Counted from the stretch's first letter, positions 19,724 through 28,916 are shown. The stretch: DNA of 64,000 nt from an uncultured Aquimarina sp. (GCA_947496355.1 CANMCO010000006.1:292003-356002), one strand, 5' to 3'. Made by a program: numbers and translations. Notes: generated by a model from the letters alone, not told the origin.

Positions 19724-21595
19724 TTAAAATTTCTTATCGATCTCATCTACTGTTAACGTGATGAAAGTTGGCTTATTATCTGGTGTTATTGTTGGCTCTG
19801 TACAAGCAAAAAGGCTATTTGCCATATACTGCAACTGCTCGGGTGCTAACTCTACCCCTGTTCGTATTGCAACACTTTTGGCTATTGATTTTGCTAGCAA
19901 ATCTGTTTGTGAAAAACCACTATCCGGGACTTCATTTTCCAGATCACTAAGCAATTGCTCCAACAAAACAGAAACCTCTTTTTCTGATATAACCGAGGGT
20001 ATTCCTGTGATTTCTACTTCACCCGCTGTTAGTTTTCCAAATACAAAACCAGTGTTTTCTAATTGCTCCCTTACGGTTTTAAGAAGTGTAATCTCCTGTT
20101 TAGAGAAGGATAGCTTTAACGGAAACAACAATTGTTGGCTAACAGTACTTGCCATTGTAATACCGCGCAATATTTCTTCATAAAGTATTCTTTGATGTGC
20201 TCGATTTTGATTAATAATTACCATTCCACTTTTAATGGTGGTTACTATATATTTTCTTCTAAGTTGATATGTAGTTTGATGTTTTACTTTTTTTTCATCT
20301 TCTTCAAACAATGAGCCCGTAACTTCTGTGCTTTCAAACTCTACTGTAGAAAACTCATCATCTTTGGTTTTAGAAATATTTGATTCTGATTCTAGACCCA
20401 CATATAAATTTTCCCAGCTTCCGGCGGGTTCTTTTTTAAAGTGTGTATATTTTTTTCCTGTACTACCTCCTCCTGATGTCTTTTCCTCTTTGAAAGGATT
20501 AAAACTTCTATCTACCTCTATAGTAGGAGCCTGAGCCATTTTGCTTTTATATTCATAAGGAGTGTCCATTGAAGCATCCCTATTAAAATCTAACACCGGC
20601 GCTACATTAAATTGCCCCAAACTATGTTTTATTGTAGAACGAAGCATAGCATATAAAGCATGCTCATCCTCAAACTTGATTTCAGTTTTAGTAGGATGAA
20701 TATTAATATCTATGGACTTAGGGTCCACTTTCAGATAAATAAAATAGCTTGGATGTGCTTTATCCTTCAACAACCCCTCAAAAGCAGCACTAACAGCATG
20801 ATTTAGATATGCGCTTTTAATAAATCTATTATTCACAAAGAAAAATTGTTCTCCTCGTGATCTTTTCGCGTATTCGGGCTTACCAACAAAACCACTAATG
20901 GTAACAAGATCAGTTTCTTCTTCAACCGGAACTAATTTCTCGTTTGTTTTTCCTCCAAAAATATTTACAATACGCTGACGATTATTAGAGTCTGGCAGAT
21001 TAAAAACTTCGCTCCCATTATGATACATATCAAATTTTATTGCAGGGTGCGCCATCGCTACACGATGAAACTCATCAATAATATGGCGTAATTCTACAGA
21101 ATTTGACTTTAAGAAATTTCGTCTTGCAGGAATGTTGTAAAATAAATTTTTAACACTTATCGAAGTTCCTTTTGGAGTGACACAAACTTCTTGTGAAATC
21201 ACTTCACTTCCTTCTATTTTAATTTCTGTGCCTACCTCGTCGTTTTCCTGCTTAGTCTTTAGTTCTACATGTGCAATAGCCGCTATAGAAGCTAATGCTT
21301 CCCCTCTAAAACCTTTGGTGTTTAATTCAAAAAGGTCTTCTGCAGCTTTTATTTTTGAAGTAGCATGGCGTTCGAAACTAAGTCTGGCATCGGTAACACT
21401 CATTCCCATTCCATCATCAATAACTTGAATAAGAGTCTTACCCGCTTCTTTGATAATTAATTTTATATGAGTACCATTAGCATCAATTGCATTTTCCAAC
21501 AATTCTTTTACTACAGAAGCCGGTCTTTGCACGACCTCTCCCGCCGCAATTTGGTTGGCAACATGATCTGGTAGTAGTTGTATTATATCAGACAT
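19724..21595 (-). CDS. mutL: DNA mismatch repair protein MutL
   Basis: GHKL-family ATPase linking MutS mismatch recognition to downstream repair. The 623-residue protein has the N-terminal IAAGEVVQRPASVVKELLEN segment (the Glu/Asn ATP site), DDGMGM, HATSKI and GFRGEALASIA. The C-terminal region carries NQNRAHQRILYEE where endonuclease-type MutL proteins have DQHA(x)2E(x)4E, so the metal-binding motif is degenerate; the terminal ACTEPTITPDNKPTFI also differs from the canonical CPHGRP motif. This may be a lineage trait. The next gene downstream is a rhomboid. Confidence 0.95.
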   Translation of the reverse strand: MSDIIQLLPDHVANQIAAGEVVQRPASVVKELLENAIDANGTHIKLIIKEAGKTLIQVIDDGMGMSVTDARLSFERHATSKIKAAEDLFELNTKGFRGEALASIAAIAHVELKTKQENDEVGTEIKIEGSEVISQEVCVTPKGTSISVKNLFYNIPARRNFLKSNSVELRHIIDEFHRVAMAHPAIKFDMYHNGSEVFNLPDSNNRQRIVNIFGGKTNEKLVPVEEETDLVTISGFVGKPEYAKRSRGEQFFFVNNRFIKSAYLNHAVSAAFEGLLKDKAHPSYFIYLKVDPKSIDINIHPTKTEIKFEDEHALYAMLRSTIKHSLGQFNVAPVLDFNRDASMDTPYEYKSKMAQAPTIEVDRSFNPFKEEKTSGGGSTGKKYTHFKKEPAGSWENLYVGLESESNISKTKDDEFSTVEFESTEVTGSLFEEDEKKVKHQTTYQLRRKYIVTTIKSGMVIINQNRAHQRILYEEILRGITMASTVSQQLLFPLKLSFSKQEITLLKTVREQLENTGFVFGKLTAGEVEITGIPSVISEKEVSVLLEQLLSDLENEVPDSGFSQTDLLAKSIAKSVAIRTGVELAPEQLQYMANSLFACTEPTITPDNKPTFITLTVDEIDKKF

Positions 21596-21601
21596 TTATA
21601 G

Positions 21602-21886
21602 TCAAGAAGTAAATATGGATAAATCAAAATCTATGAGAAATAAAAAAATAAAAACCAAAATAAGGACAATCCATAAAATTCTTCGATTTGCTTTCCGGTC
21701 AGAATCATGTCTCAATTCTTCCCAAGCTGTTTTAAACTTGTCCTTAATATTATTAGTTTTTCCTACCGTACTTCGAAATTTATCAAACCTATTTTCTATC
21801 TGATATGGATTACCTTCTCCATTATCATCCCAATAGCGAGGAGAATAACTAAATTTTTTATTTTTTCTTGTTTTAAATATTCCCAT
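21602..21886 (-). CDS. Small membrane protein between ribH and mutL
   Basis: A 94-residue protein with a basic, Tyr-containing N-terminus (GIFKTRKNKKFSYSPRYWDD), a helical middle (DKFKTAWEELRHDSDRKANRR) and one C-terminal transmembrane helix (ILWIVLILVFIFLFLI). ATG 21886 is preferred to the ATG two codons earlier. Homologues at this locus in flavobacteria are sometimes labelled riboflavin synthase subunit beta, probably by transfer from the neighbouring ribH; nothing in the sequence supports an enzyme. It is probably a tail-anchored protein of unknown role, and lies six bases before mutL. Confidence 0.8.
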   Translation of the reverse strand: MGIFKTRKNKKFSYSPRYWDDNGEGNPYQIENRFDKFRSTVGKTNNIKDKFKTAWEELRHDSDRKANRRILWIVLILVFIFLFLIDFDLSIFTS

Positions 21887-22092
21887 AATCAAATCAAATA
21901 TAATTAAAATGCGGTGTAATCTAAAGCTTTTAGCATTACAATAACATTGAGAATAACATCAAGGACAATGCCGTTTTGATAAATATGCAAAATATACTTT
22001 AAACTTGAGTTACAGAAATTACATCTATTTTGTTACAAAGAAATTCTTTAAAACACTAAATTAAAAAATGCATAATGCATCAATCTATTATC

Positions 22093-22596
22093 TTATTTAT
22101 AGAATTTAGCATCTTTGCGTAATTGTGCCATTTTGATAGCCGCAATTGCTGCCTCTGTACCTTTATTACCATGTTTACCGCCAGAACGATCAATAGATTG
22201 TTGTTGTGTGTTATCTGTAAGTACACAGAAAATCACAGGAATATCACTTTGGATGTTTAGGTCTTTGATTCCTTGAGTAACTCCGTCGCAAACAAAATCA
22301 AAATGCTTAGTTTCTCCTTGGATTACACAACCAATGGCAATAACGACATCTAACATATCAAAAGACTCCTGCATCTTTTTACAACCATACACTAGTTCGA
22401 AGCTACCAGGCACGTTCCAACGTACAATATTTTCTTTTATCGCTCCACAATCAATAAGTGCATCAAATGCTCCTTGAAACAATCCCTGAGTAACGCCTTC
22501 GTTCCATTCTGAAACAACAATCCCAAACCGAAAATTCTTCGCGTCTGGGATTGTTGTTTTATCGTATTCTGATAAATTTTTATTCTCTGTAGCCAT
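22093..22596 (-). CDS. ribH: 6,7-dimethyl-8-ribityllumazine synthase
   Basis: Condenses 5-amino-6-ribitylaminouracil with dihydroxybutanone phosphate in riboflavin synthesis. The 167-residue length is normal. Motifs are FGIVVSEWNEGVTQGL, NVPGSFELVYGCKKM (substrate pocket), AIGCVIQGETKHFDFVCDGVTQG with the catalytic His region, and the end of the fold at GGKHGNKGTEAA. No other riboflavin gene is in the window. Confidence 0.96.
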   Translation of the reverse strand: MATENKNLSEYDKTTIPDAKNFRFGIVVSEWNEGVTQGLFQGAFDALIDCGAIKENIVRWNVPGSFELVYGCKKMQESFDMLDVVIAIGCVIQGETKHFDFVCDGVTQGIKDLNIQSDIPVIFCVLTDNTQQQSIDRSGGKHGNKGTEAAIAAIKMAQLRKDAKFYK

Positions 22597-22613
22597 ATTA
22601 GTCTAAGTTATAC

Positions 22614-22667
22614 TGTTTCAGGTTCAAAGTTTCTTTTAAAACTTGAAACGATAAACTTGAAACTAAA
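22614..22667. repeat. Short tandem GTTTCAAGTTT-type repeats between ribH and the TPR gene
   Basis: Read on the minus strand this gap contains GTTTCAAGTTT twice in direct orientation, followed by an imperfect inverted copy (GAAACTTTGAACC, then CTGAAAC). The result is an AT-rich hairpin-like stretch. Its meaning is unknown; it could affect transcript processing or be selfish or slipped repeat. Confidence 0.6.
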
Positions 22668-22669
22668 AA

Positions 22670-23443
22670 CTATTGTTGCATCGCCTGAGCTTTACCAAGG
22701 TGCACATCTACTTGATTAGCTTCTACACTCTTAGGAAATTCTTCCTTGATTCTCTCCAAATAAGGAGCTGCCACTGTAGGTTTGTTTAAAGATAATGCAG
22801 TGATTGCCGCTTTTAGCAAAAACTTTGGCGTAGTATAATTGTTATTTTTAGCTTTTGCAGCTTTTTCATAATACCCTAATGCCTCTTCTATCTGACCCAA
22901 TTGTGAAAATGCATCTCCAATACCACCAAGTGCTAATGGACCTAACATTTCATCATCGCTTTTGAAATCATCAAGATAATCAATTGCTTCTTGATACTTA
23001 TTCATATTAAGGTAAGAAAAACCTGCATAGTAATTAGCTAAGTTAGCTGCTTTAGTACTACCGTAGTTTTCAATAATTTCTAAAAACCCGTATTTACCTT
23101 CTCCACCATTCAACGCTAAATTATATAGAGAATCACGAACAACAGAATTGCCATTAACTGCATTATCAAAATATTGTTGAGCTTTAAACATTTCATTTGC
23201 TGCCTCTTGCTCTTTAGGCTCCTGAATAAATTTCTGGAATCCCAAATATCCTAAAACAACAATTGCGATAAGCGCTACTGCACCAAGAATATATTTTTGG
23301 TTAGCTGCAACCCACTCTTCGGTTTTAGAAGCTCCTTCATCTAAGGTGTTAAATACCTCTGCGGTAGTCGAATTATCTTGAATTTGCTCTACTTCTTCAG
23401 CTTTACTTTTAGGTTTGTGTCCTCGTTTCTTGTAAGTTGCCAT
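22670..23443 (-). CDS. Tetratricopeptide-repeat membrane protein (YfgM-like)
   Basis: A 257-residue protein: charged cytoplasmic N-terminus (residues 1-48), one transmembrane helix (KYILGAVALIAIVVLGYLGF, about 50-69) and a periplasmic domain of helical TPR-like repeats, for example AANLANYYAGFSYLNMNKYQ and DAFSQLGQIEEALGYYEKA. This is the architecture of YfgM-type proteins that associate with the Sec translocon or periplasmic chaperones; that role is known from enterobacteria and only inferred here. It is the first gene of a minus-strand group with ribH. Confidence 0.82.
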   Translation of the reverse strand: MATYKKRGHKPKSKAEEVEQIQDNSTTAEVFNTLDEGASKTEEWVAANQKYILGAVALIAIVVLGYLGFQKFIQEPKEQEAANEMFKAQQYFDNAVNGNSVVRDSLYNLALNGGEGKYGFLEIIENYGSTKAANLANYYAGFSYLNMNKYQEAIDYLDDFKSDDEMLGPLALGGIGDAFSQLGQIEEALGYYEKAAKAKNNNYTTPKFLLKAAITALSLNKPTVAAPYLERIKEEFPKSVEANQVDVHLGKAQAMQQ

Positions 23444-23579
23444 AAATTTTCTTTAATGAAGGGCAAAAATAAAATTTTTATTCATAATAAAAAGCACAAC
23501 TATTTATTATTTTTCAATATTTTGCACAGATAAATTATGAATTCCCCAAAAGTTACGACCCCTTGATCATCAGTGTTTT

Positions 23580-24680
23580 ATGATTTTAAAATCTCTTTCA
23601 TTAATCAATTACAAAAATTTTGAATCCATCAATTTTGAATTTGATGACAAGATAAACTGTTTAGTTGGAAATAATGGAGTAGGAAAAACGAACATTCTGG
23701 ATGCAATATATCATTTATCCTTTGGCAAAAGTTATTTTAACCCTATCACCGGTCAAAATATTAAACATAACACAGATTTTTTTGTCATTGATGGTTTTTA
23801 TGAAAAAGATGGTCGTGATGAAAAAGTTATTGTAAGTGCCAAAAGAGGGCAAAAGAAAGTTATTAAGCGAAATGGAAAAGTATATGATACATTTAGTGCT
23901 CATATTGGTTTTTTACCATTGGTAATTATTTCTCCAGCTGATAGAGATCTAATAACCGATGGAAGTGATACGCGCAGAAAATTTATTGACGGAGTTATTT
24001 CACAAAGTGATCAAAGTTACCTTAGTACTCTTTTAAAATACTCAAAAATAGTATCACAGCGTAATGCTTTGTTAAAGTATTTTGCCGCTAATAATACTTT
24101 TGATGCTGCTCAATTAGAAATTTATAATCAACAATTAGATGAATACGGAAATATCATCTATAAAAAGAGAGCTTCGTTTTTAGACGACTTTATTCCGATA
24201 TTTATAAACCGTTACCAAGCCATTAGCTCTGGTGAAGAAAAAGTTTCGCTTGGTTACCAAAGTAAATTATCCGAGACTGATCTATCGACATTGCTTGAGC
24301 AAAATCTTGCAAAAGACAGAATGCTACAATACACAAGTGTGGGAGTCCATAAAGATGATTTATCTTTTGAAATTGAAGGACACCCAATCAAAAAATTTGG
24401 AAGCCAAGGACAACAAAAATCGTTTCTTATTGCATTAAAACTTGCACAATTTGATTTTATAAAAAATCAAAGCAAGGTAAACCCTATACTTCTATTAGAT
24501 GATATTTTTGACAAGCTTGATGAAAAGCGTGTTGAACACATAATAGAACTGGTTGATGATCAAAATTTTGGGCAACTTTTTATAAGTGATACTCATGCAG
24601 ATCGAACAGAAGAAGTGGTAAAAAAAATATCTCAATCTTATAAAATCATCAGGCTTAAAAATAATGAAGAAGTAAAGTAA
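23580..24680 (+). CDS. recF: DNA replication and repair protein RecF
   Basis: ABC-type ATPase that helps load RecA at gaps. The 366-residue protein has the Walker A motif GNNGVGKTN (30-38), the family segment [33 protein letters not shown], the signature region [20 protein letters not shown] and the Walker B/D-loop [11 protein letters not shown]. It leads a plus-strand group of recF, a small lipoprotein and a DUF721 protein packed without gaps. Confidence 0.95.
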   Translation: MILKSLSLINYKNFESINFEFDDKINCLVGNNGVGKTNILDAIYHLSFGKSYFNPITGQNIKHNTDFFVIDGFYEKDGRDEKVIVSAKRGQKKVIKRNGKVYDTFSAHIGFLPLVIISPADRDLITDGSDTRRKFIDGVISQSDQSYLSTLLKYSKIVSQRNALLKYFAANNTFDAAQLEIYNQQLDEYGNIIYKKRASFLDDFIPIFINRYQAISSGEEKVSLGYQSKLSETDLSTLLEQNLAKDRMLQYTSVGVHKDDLSFEIEGHPIKKFGSQGQQKSFLIALKLAQFDFIKNQSKVNPILLLDDIFDKLDEKRVEHIIELVDDQNFGQLFISDTHADRTEEVVKKISQSYKIIRLKNNEEVK

Positions 24681-24681
24681 C

Positions 24682-25095
24682 ATGAAAAATATCCTGTATA
24701 TATTAGTACTCATATCTATTGTTTCCTGTTCAAAAACTGATCCTAAAAGTTACATACAGTATATTAATGGATATTGGGAAATAGAAAAAGTAATATTAGC
24801 TGATGGTACAGAGAAAAAATATAACTTTAATCAGAGTATTGATTTTTTTGAGGTCAATGACTCAATAGGTATTCGTAAAAAAGTACAACCAAAATTGGAT
24901 GGAAGTTTTATCATTACTGATGACAGTGAATTATTTACTTTACGAATAGAAAATGACAGCTTAAGGGTGTATTATAAAACTTCTTTAGCCTCCTGGAAAG
25001 AAACTGTGATTAATGCAAAAGAAAACAGGATTGTGATTAAAAATGAAGTAGGAAATATGTACTTTTATAAACGGTATCAAAAGATAAATTTATAA
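24682..25095 (+). CDS. Small lipocalin-like lipoprotein
   Basis: A 137-residue predicted lipoprotein (MKNILYILVLISIVSC, lipobox Cys16). The mature part begins IQYINGYWEIEKVILADG, the opening typical of Bacteroidota lipocalin-like proteins, followed by alternating beta-strand patterns (DGSFIITDDSELFTLRIENDSLRVYYK). It starts one base after recF and its stop overlaps the next start by one base, so it is translated with recF and DUF721. Function unknown. Confidence 0.78.
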   Translation: MKNILYILVLISIVSCSKTDPKSYIQYINGYWEIEKVILADGTEKKYNFNQSIDFFEVNDSIGIRKKVQPKLDGSFIITDDSELFTLRIENDSLRVYYKTSLASWKETVINAKENRIVIKNEVGNMYFYKRYQKINL

Positions 25096-25391
25096 TGGCT
25101 AAACGTCATCAAGAACATCAAAGTCTAAGTGAAGTTTTAAAGGATTTTGTATCTGATAATAAACTAGAAAAAGGTTTGGATAAAGTTGCGGTACGAGATG
25201 TTTGGGAGAAAACCATGGGACCTGCAATTACCAAATACACTCAAAATATTAAATTAGAACGAGGCACCTTATATGTTCAACTTACGTCATCTGTACTACG
25301 CGAAGAACTTAGCTACGGGACACAAAAGATCATTATTAATTTAAATGAAGAATTAGGTAAAGAATTGATCAAAAAACTCGTTTTAAGATAA
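25095..25391 (+). CDS. DUF721 (DciA-like) protein
   Basis: A 98-residue protein with the DUF721 pattern: LSEVLKDFVSDNKLEKGLDK, then VRDVWEKTMGPAITKYTQNIKLERGTLYVQ split over a KH-like fold, ending with LREELSYGTQKIIINLNEELG. The family includes DciA, a loader or partner of DnaB helicase, often encoded beside recF as here. The short flavobacterial form lacks the C-terminal extension of proteobacterial DciA. It ends exactly against the converging thioesterase gene. Confidence 0.85.
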   Translation: MAKRHQEHQSLSEVLKDFVSDNKLEKGLDKVAVRDVWEKTMGPAITKYTQNIKLERGTLYVQLTSSVLREELSYGTQKIIINLNEELGKELIKKLVLR

Positions 25392-25769
25392 TCAATCATT
25401 TGCAAAGTCGATTTTTGTCTTTCCGTGGGGTTTTGGTTTTCCATTTTCATCCAGATTAACCACGGTAATATTCTCTACTTGTATAATAGTTTTACGAGTA
25501 AGTTTATTACGCACTGCGCATTTTAATATTAAAGAAGTATTTCCAAATTTAACAACATCCATTCCTATTTCTATAATATCCCCTTGTATAGCAGAGCTTA
25601 CAAAATTAATTTCGGACATAAATTTGGTAACTACTTTTCTGCTTTCTAATTGTATTATGGCATACAATGCTGCCTCTTCATCTATCCATTCAAGTAATCT
25701 GCCTCCAAATAATGTCTCATTAGGGTTTAAATCCCCAGGTTTAACAATTTTTCTGGTATGATATCTCAT
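25392..25769 (-). CDS. Acyl-CoA thioesterase, hotdog fold
   Basis: A 125-residue single hotdog-domain protein of the YciA/BACH-like group that hydrolyses acyl-CoA. The signature is PNETLFGGRLLEWIDEEAALYA, with the Asn and Asp that form the active site in the family, and the second strand set KVVTKFMSEINFVSS. The start ATG at 25769 fits the family N-terminus. The gene converges with the DUF721 gene without spacing. Confidence 0.88.
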   Translation of the reverse strand: MRYHTRKIVKPGDLNPNETLFGGRLLEWIDEEAALYAIIQLESRKVVTKFMSEINFVSSAIQGDIIEIGMDVVKFGNTSLILKCAVRNKLTRKTIIQVENITVVNLDENGKPKPHGKTKIDFAND

Positions 25770-25967
25770 AATTTTGAGGTTTATTGATAGACAAAATTAT
25801 GTAAAATATCTCGGGAAAATCCTAATTTAGAACAGTTTTAGAGAGAACTATGACTCTAAAAATTTAATAAGAAATACACTAACTGATTAAAAATTACGGG
25901 TAGAATATTTTGTTAATCTAACAGTGTAGCATAATAAATAAACTAGCAACACATGTAAATTATAGTA

Positions 25968-27170
25968 TTATGGAATATCTAAAGTAACACAAAACCTGGT
26001 TCCATCTGTGCATCCTTCGATTTCAGTTACTATACAGATTTCATAAGAGGTTGCCGGATCAAATTGAAAAGTAAATCTATTATCACCACCTGCTCCACCA
26101 TCACTTTCTTGTGGCTCACCATTAATTGTCCATTGATATGTGATCGTATCCATTCCGGGGAATTCTGCAAAAAAATCATAGGTATTGGTACTTCCTTGTT
26201 GTTCTGACATAAAAAACAACTCAGGACAAACGATTATTTCTTCACAAAAATCTGTACCAGCTGGACAATCTGGCGTCACTACTTTTAAGCATACTTCATA
26301 ACTACCTGGGCCTCCAGGAACACTTCCGTCTAATACTGCAAGAAAATCATATTCAAAAATATTCATCCCAGCGTCTCCCACAAGTTCGTTGTTAATAAAC
26401 CAGAAGAAAACAGCGTCACTTAATTCTATACTGGATGTAAATCGATATGCGGCTGGACTTTCTATTAGTTCTTTTTTGAATTCAGCATTGGGACATCCTA
26501 CACAATCATTGATGATTTGATAAAACTCAAAATAATTATCTACTTCTTCTTTAGATGAAAAATTAGGACCAACCAATATACTAACAGGTAATTTAAATAA
26601 TGGTTGATAATCCGCTCCTTGACTAGAGTAAAAACTATCAAACTCTTCTTTAGAAGATAATGATACTTCTCCTCCATCTCTGTTTACTAAAGTCACGGGG
26701 TAATCAAACTTAAAACATTGTCTGAATAATCTATCAAAGTCTTGTCTTAAGGTATTAAAATTACATTCCCGCAGGATATTAATTAGACTTTCTTCATTAT
26801 CTATTGTCAACCTGGTGTCACTATTATCGTTAAAAACAATTTGAACAGGAAATTGAAGCCCTGAAATATTAAAATTTATACTTTGACCAGATATTACACT
26901 TATCAATCCGTCATAGTTATTAATCTTAATACTAGAATCTGTGTTATATCCCAATACAATTGGGTATACAAACCTAAAACACAGATCCGTTTCAGAAATA
27001 GTTTCATCACCCATAGAATCAAAATTATTGAGTACTGTTACTAGTGCTGCACTTTGAGTTATATCATCTCCATTCTCATCCGGAAAGAAAGAATCATCAT
27101 TAACACAAGAACTAACCAAAATGACTAATGCTAGTAAAAATCCTTGATGATATGTAATAATTTTTTTCAA
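25968..27170 (-). CDS. Lipoprotein with two cysteine-containing PKD-like repeats (ECF target 1)
   Basis: A 400-residue predicted lipoprotein (signal ending LVILVSSC, lipobox Cys22). Residues about 60-230 hold two copies of a domain starting CFRFVYPIVL and CFKFDYPVTL, each with a central FPVQIVF/LPVSILV strand and a closing Cys. The C-terminal half (from about CPNAEF) has two PKD/Ig-like repeats that match repeats 4 and 5 of the neighbouring 484-residue lipoprotein, sharing VPGGPGSYEVCLK and EQQGSTNTYDFFAEF-type segments. A predicted ECF promoter lies 25 bases upstream. Probably exposed on the cell surface; ligand unknown. Confidence 0.85.
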   Translation of the reverse strand: MKKIITYHQGFLLALVILVSSCVNDDSFFPDENGDDITQSAALVTVLNNFDSMGDETISETDLCFRFVYPIVLGYNTDSSIKINNYDGLISVISGQSINFNISGLQFPVQIVFNDNSDTRLTIDNEESLINILRECNFNTLRQDFDRLFRQCFKFDYPVTLVNRDGGEVSLSSKEEFDSFYSSQGADYQPLFKLPVSILVGPNFSSKEEVDNYFEFYQIINDCVGCPNAEFKKELIESPAAYRFTSSIELSDAVFFWFINNELVGDAGMNIFEYDFLAVLDGSVPGGPGSYEVCLKVVTPDCPAGTDFCEEIIVCPELFFMSEQQGSTNTYDFFAEFPGMDTITYQWTINGEPQESDGGAGGDNRFTFQFDPATSYEICIVTEIEGCTDGTRFCVTLDIP

Positions 27171-27194
27171 TATATTGTCCTTATATACACTTAT

Positions 27195-27221
27195 AACGCT
27201 TAAAAAGGTATTTACCCTACC
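27195..27221 (-). promoter_or_regulatory. Predicted ECF sigma promoter of the 400-residue lipoprotein gene
   Basis: On the minus strand: GGTAGGGTAA (27212-27221), 13 nt, then CGTT (27195-27198). The same element with identical spacing precedes the 484-residue lipoprotein gene and the fecR gene. The ATG is 24 bases downstream of the CGTT. Confidence 0.75.
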
Positions 27222-27286
27222 TTTTTTGAATAAAACATTAGGTCATTAATACGATTACAATCTAATACATCTTCTTGGTATAAACA

Positions 27287-27324
27287 AAATTCCCTGAAAG
27301 TATGGCATTGCTTCCAGGGAATTT
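27287..27324 (-). terminator. Terminator after the 484-residue lipoprotein gene
   Basis: A perfect 10-bp stem, AAATTCCCTG (27287-27296) with CAGGGAATTT (27315-27324), lies downstream of the minus-strand stop at 27358 and is followed on that strand by a T-rich stretch. It isolates the two lipoprotein genes, consistent with each having its own promoter. Confidence 0.75.
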
Positions 27325-27357
27325 AACCTAATTAATCTAACCTAAACAACTATATAA

Positions 27358-28812
27358 TTATTCTACTGTTAACGTTTTGCAATATTTGACTCCATTTGGG
27401 CAATCTGGAGTTTCAGTTTGTATGCAAATCTCATATGTACCTGAATCAAACTGGTAATACATGTAATCATCTTTATCATCATTAGGTCCTAAAATCTCTC
27501 TATCTACTACTTCACCATTAATTGTCCACTCATATGACAGTTCTTTCATTCCTTCGAAGTTTGCATAGAAATTATATCCTGGTGTACTTCCTTCTTGTTC
27601 AATCTCAAAAGACAGGTCTGGACATGCACTTGATGCTTCTACTACAATCGTTTTACAGAACTTCTCGCTTTGCTCTCTTGGACAATTAGAAGTTTCAATT
27701 TGAAGACAAATCTCATATTCGCCAGGTCCCCCGGGCACATTTCCAGTTTGATCTAATAAAAAATCATATATAAAATAATACTGCCCTACATCTCCTGCCA
27801 ACTGTCCATTGATATACCAATAGTAAAGTGCATCCTCTCTCTGAACCTCTGTAATAAACTTATATACTCCTTCGTGATCTTGCGGTTGTGCATCAAATAT
27901 GGTTTCAGGACAACCTTCTTCACCAATGGCAATCTCTTTACAGTAAATCACTCCCTCAGGACAATCAGCAGTAAATACTTTTAAACATACTTTGTATTCT
28001 CCAGGTTCAAATTCATATACAAAAACTCTGTTCCCTCCCTGTTGATCGGTTGCATTTTCAATAAGACGATCATTTACGAACCATTGTATCTCACTCACCT
28101 CATCGGCACCCTCAATTATAGATTCAAAAACGTAAGTCCCCGTGGTTCCTGGTTCCATTTCTTTAGAGAAAGAAACTTCAGGGCATTTTTCACTAACCTC
28201 TTCTATTACTATTTCTTTACAATATCTTACTCCGTTTGGACATTCTGGAGTCTCAGTAGCTATACATACTTCATATCTTCCTGGTTCATCAAAATTCCAA
28301 ATCAAGTAGTTATCTTCATCAGGAGCTGAATCTTCTACAAGCTCTCCATTTATAAACCAACCGTAAGACACTTCTTCAATCCCTCTAAAATCTGCGATAA
28401 ACTTGTATTGCATTGGCCTTTCGTACTGTCTTGACTCAAAGAAAAGATCAGGACAAGGATCATTTTCATCACGCTCTACTTCTATTTCTGTACAAACCTG
28501 GATTGGGCATTCATCACTTGCTACCTTTACACAAACTGTGTATGTACCCGGTTCAAATTTGTAATCAAAAATTTGACTTGCCAAATCATTTAGATTTCCT
28601 GTATCAACATCTTCTCCATCAATAGACCAAGTAAATCTTACATCCTCAATACTTTCTAATTGAGCAGCGAAACGATATACTGCACTACCTGTCTCATTTT
28701 CTACATTGATATTTACTTCTGGACATGTTTCAAATTCTTCAACGTCATCACAAGAAGTGAATCCTAATACAATTGTTAAAATGGATATAAACCAAATGCT
28801 AAGTTTTTTCAT
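27358..28812 (-). CDS. Lipoprotein with five cysteine-paired PKD-like repeats (ECF target 2)
   Basis: A 484-residue predicted lipoprotein (signal ending VLGFTSC, Cys21) made almost entirely of five about 90-residue PKD/Ig-like repeats starting at Cys-Pro pairs at residues 30, 120, 210, 301 and 397. Each repeat has the pattern CP..., W-x-I-N/D-G-E, Y-x-V/I-C, ECP and C-K/T-x-I, so four cysteines per repeat suggest two disulfides. The protein is acidic. The last two repeats are shared with the adjacent 400-residue lipoprotein. It is divergent from the ECF sigma gene and has the predicted ECF promoter. Likely a surface binding or adhesion protein; ligand unknown. Confidence 0.88.
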   Translation of the reverse strand: MKKLSIWFISILTIVLGFTSCDDVEEFETCPEVNINVENETGSAVYRFAAQLESIEDVRFTWSIDGEDVDTGNLNDLASQIFDYKFEPGTYTVCVKVASDECPIQVCTEIEVERDENDPCPDLFFESRQYERPMQYKFIADFRGIEEVSYGWFINGELVEDSAPDEDNYLIWNFDEPGRYEVCIATETPECPNGVRYCKEIVIEEVSEKCPEVSFSKEMEPGTTGTYVFESIIEGADEVSEIQWFVNDRLIENATDQQGGNRVFVYEFEPGEYKVCLKVFTADCPEGVIYCKEIAIGEEGCPETIFDAQPQDHEGVYKFITEVQREDALYYWYINGQLAGDVGQYYFIYDFLLDQTGNVPGGPGEYEICLQIETSNCPREQSEKFCKTIVVEASSACPDLSFEIEQEGSTPGYNFYANFEGMKELSYEWTINGEVVDREILGPNDDKDDYMYYQFDSGTYEICIQTETPDCPNGVKYCKTLTVE

Positions 28813-28873
28813 CGTATAATATTTTTGGGTTATTTACTTTCTTTAGAAACTTTTTACAAGCTCTCATAAATGA

Positions 28874-28900
28874 AACGCGTCAAAAAAAACTTACCCTACC
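28874..28900 (-). promoter_or_regulatory. Predicted ECF sigma promoter of the 484-residue lipoprotein gene
   Basis: On the minus strand: GGTAGGGTAA (28891-28900), 13 nt, then CGTT (28874-28877, as GCGTTT). Spacing is identical to the other two copies. The start codon is about 60 bases downstream, giving a longer leader than the other two. Confidence 0.75.
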
Positions 28901-28916
28901 CTTACCATTTTTATTT

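Noticed and set aside
21602..21886. Riboflavin synthase subunit beta as a functional name
   Set aside because: The protein is a 94-residue tail-anchored sequence without enzyme motifs; ribH is the separate upstream gene.
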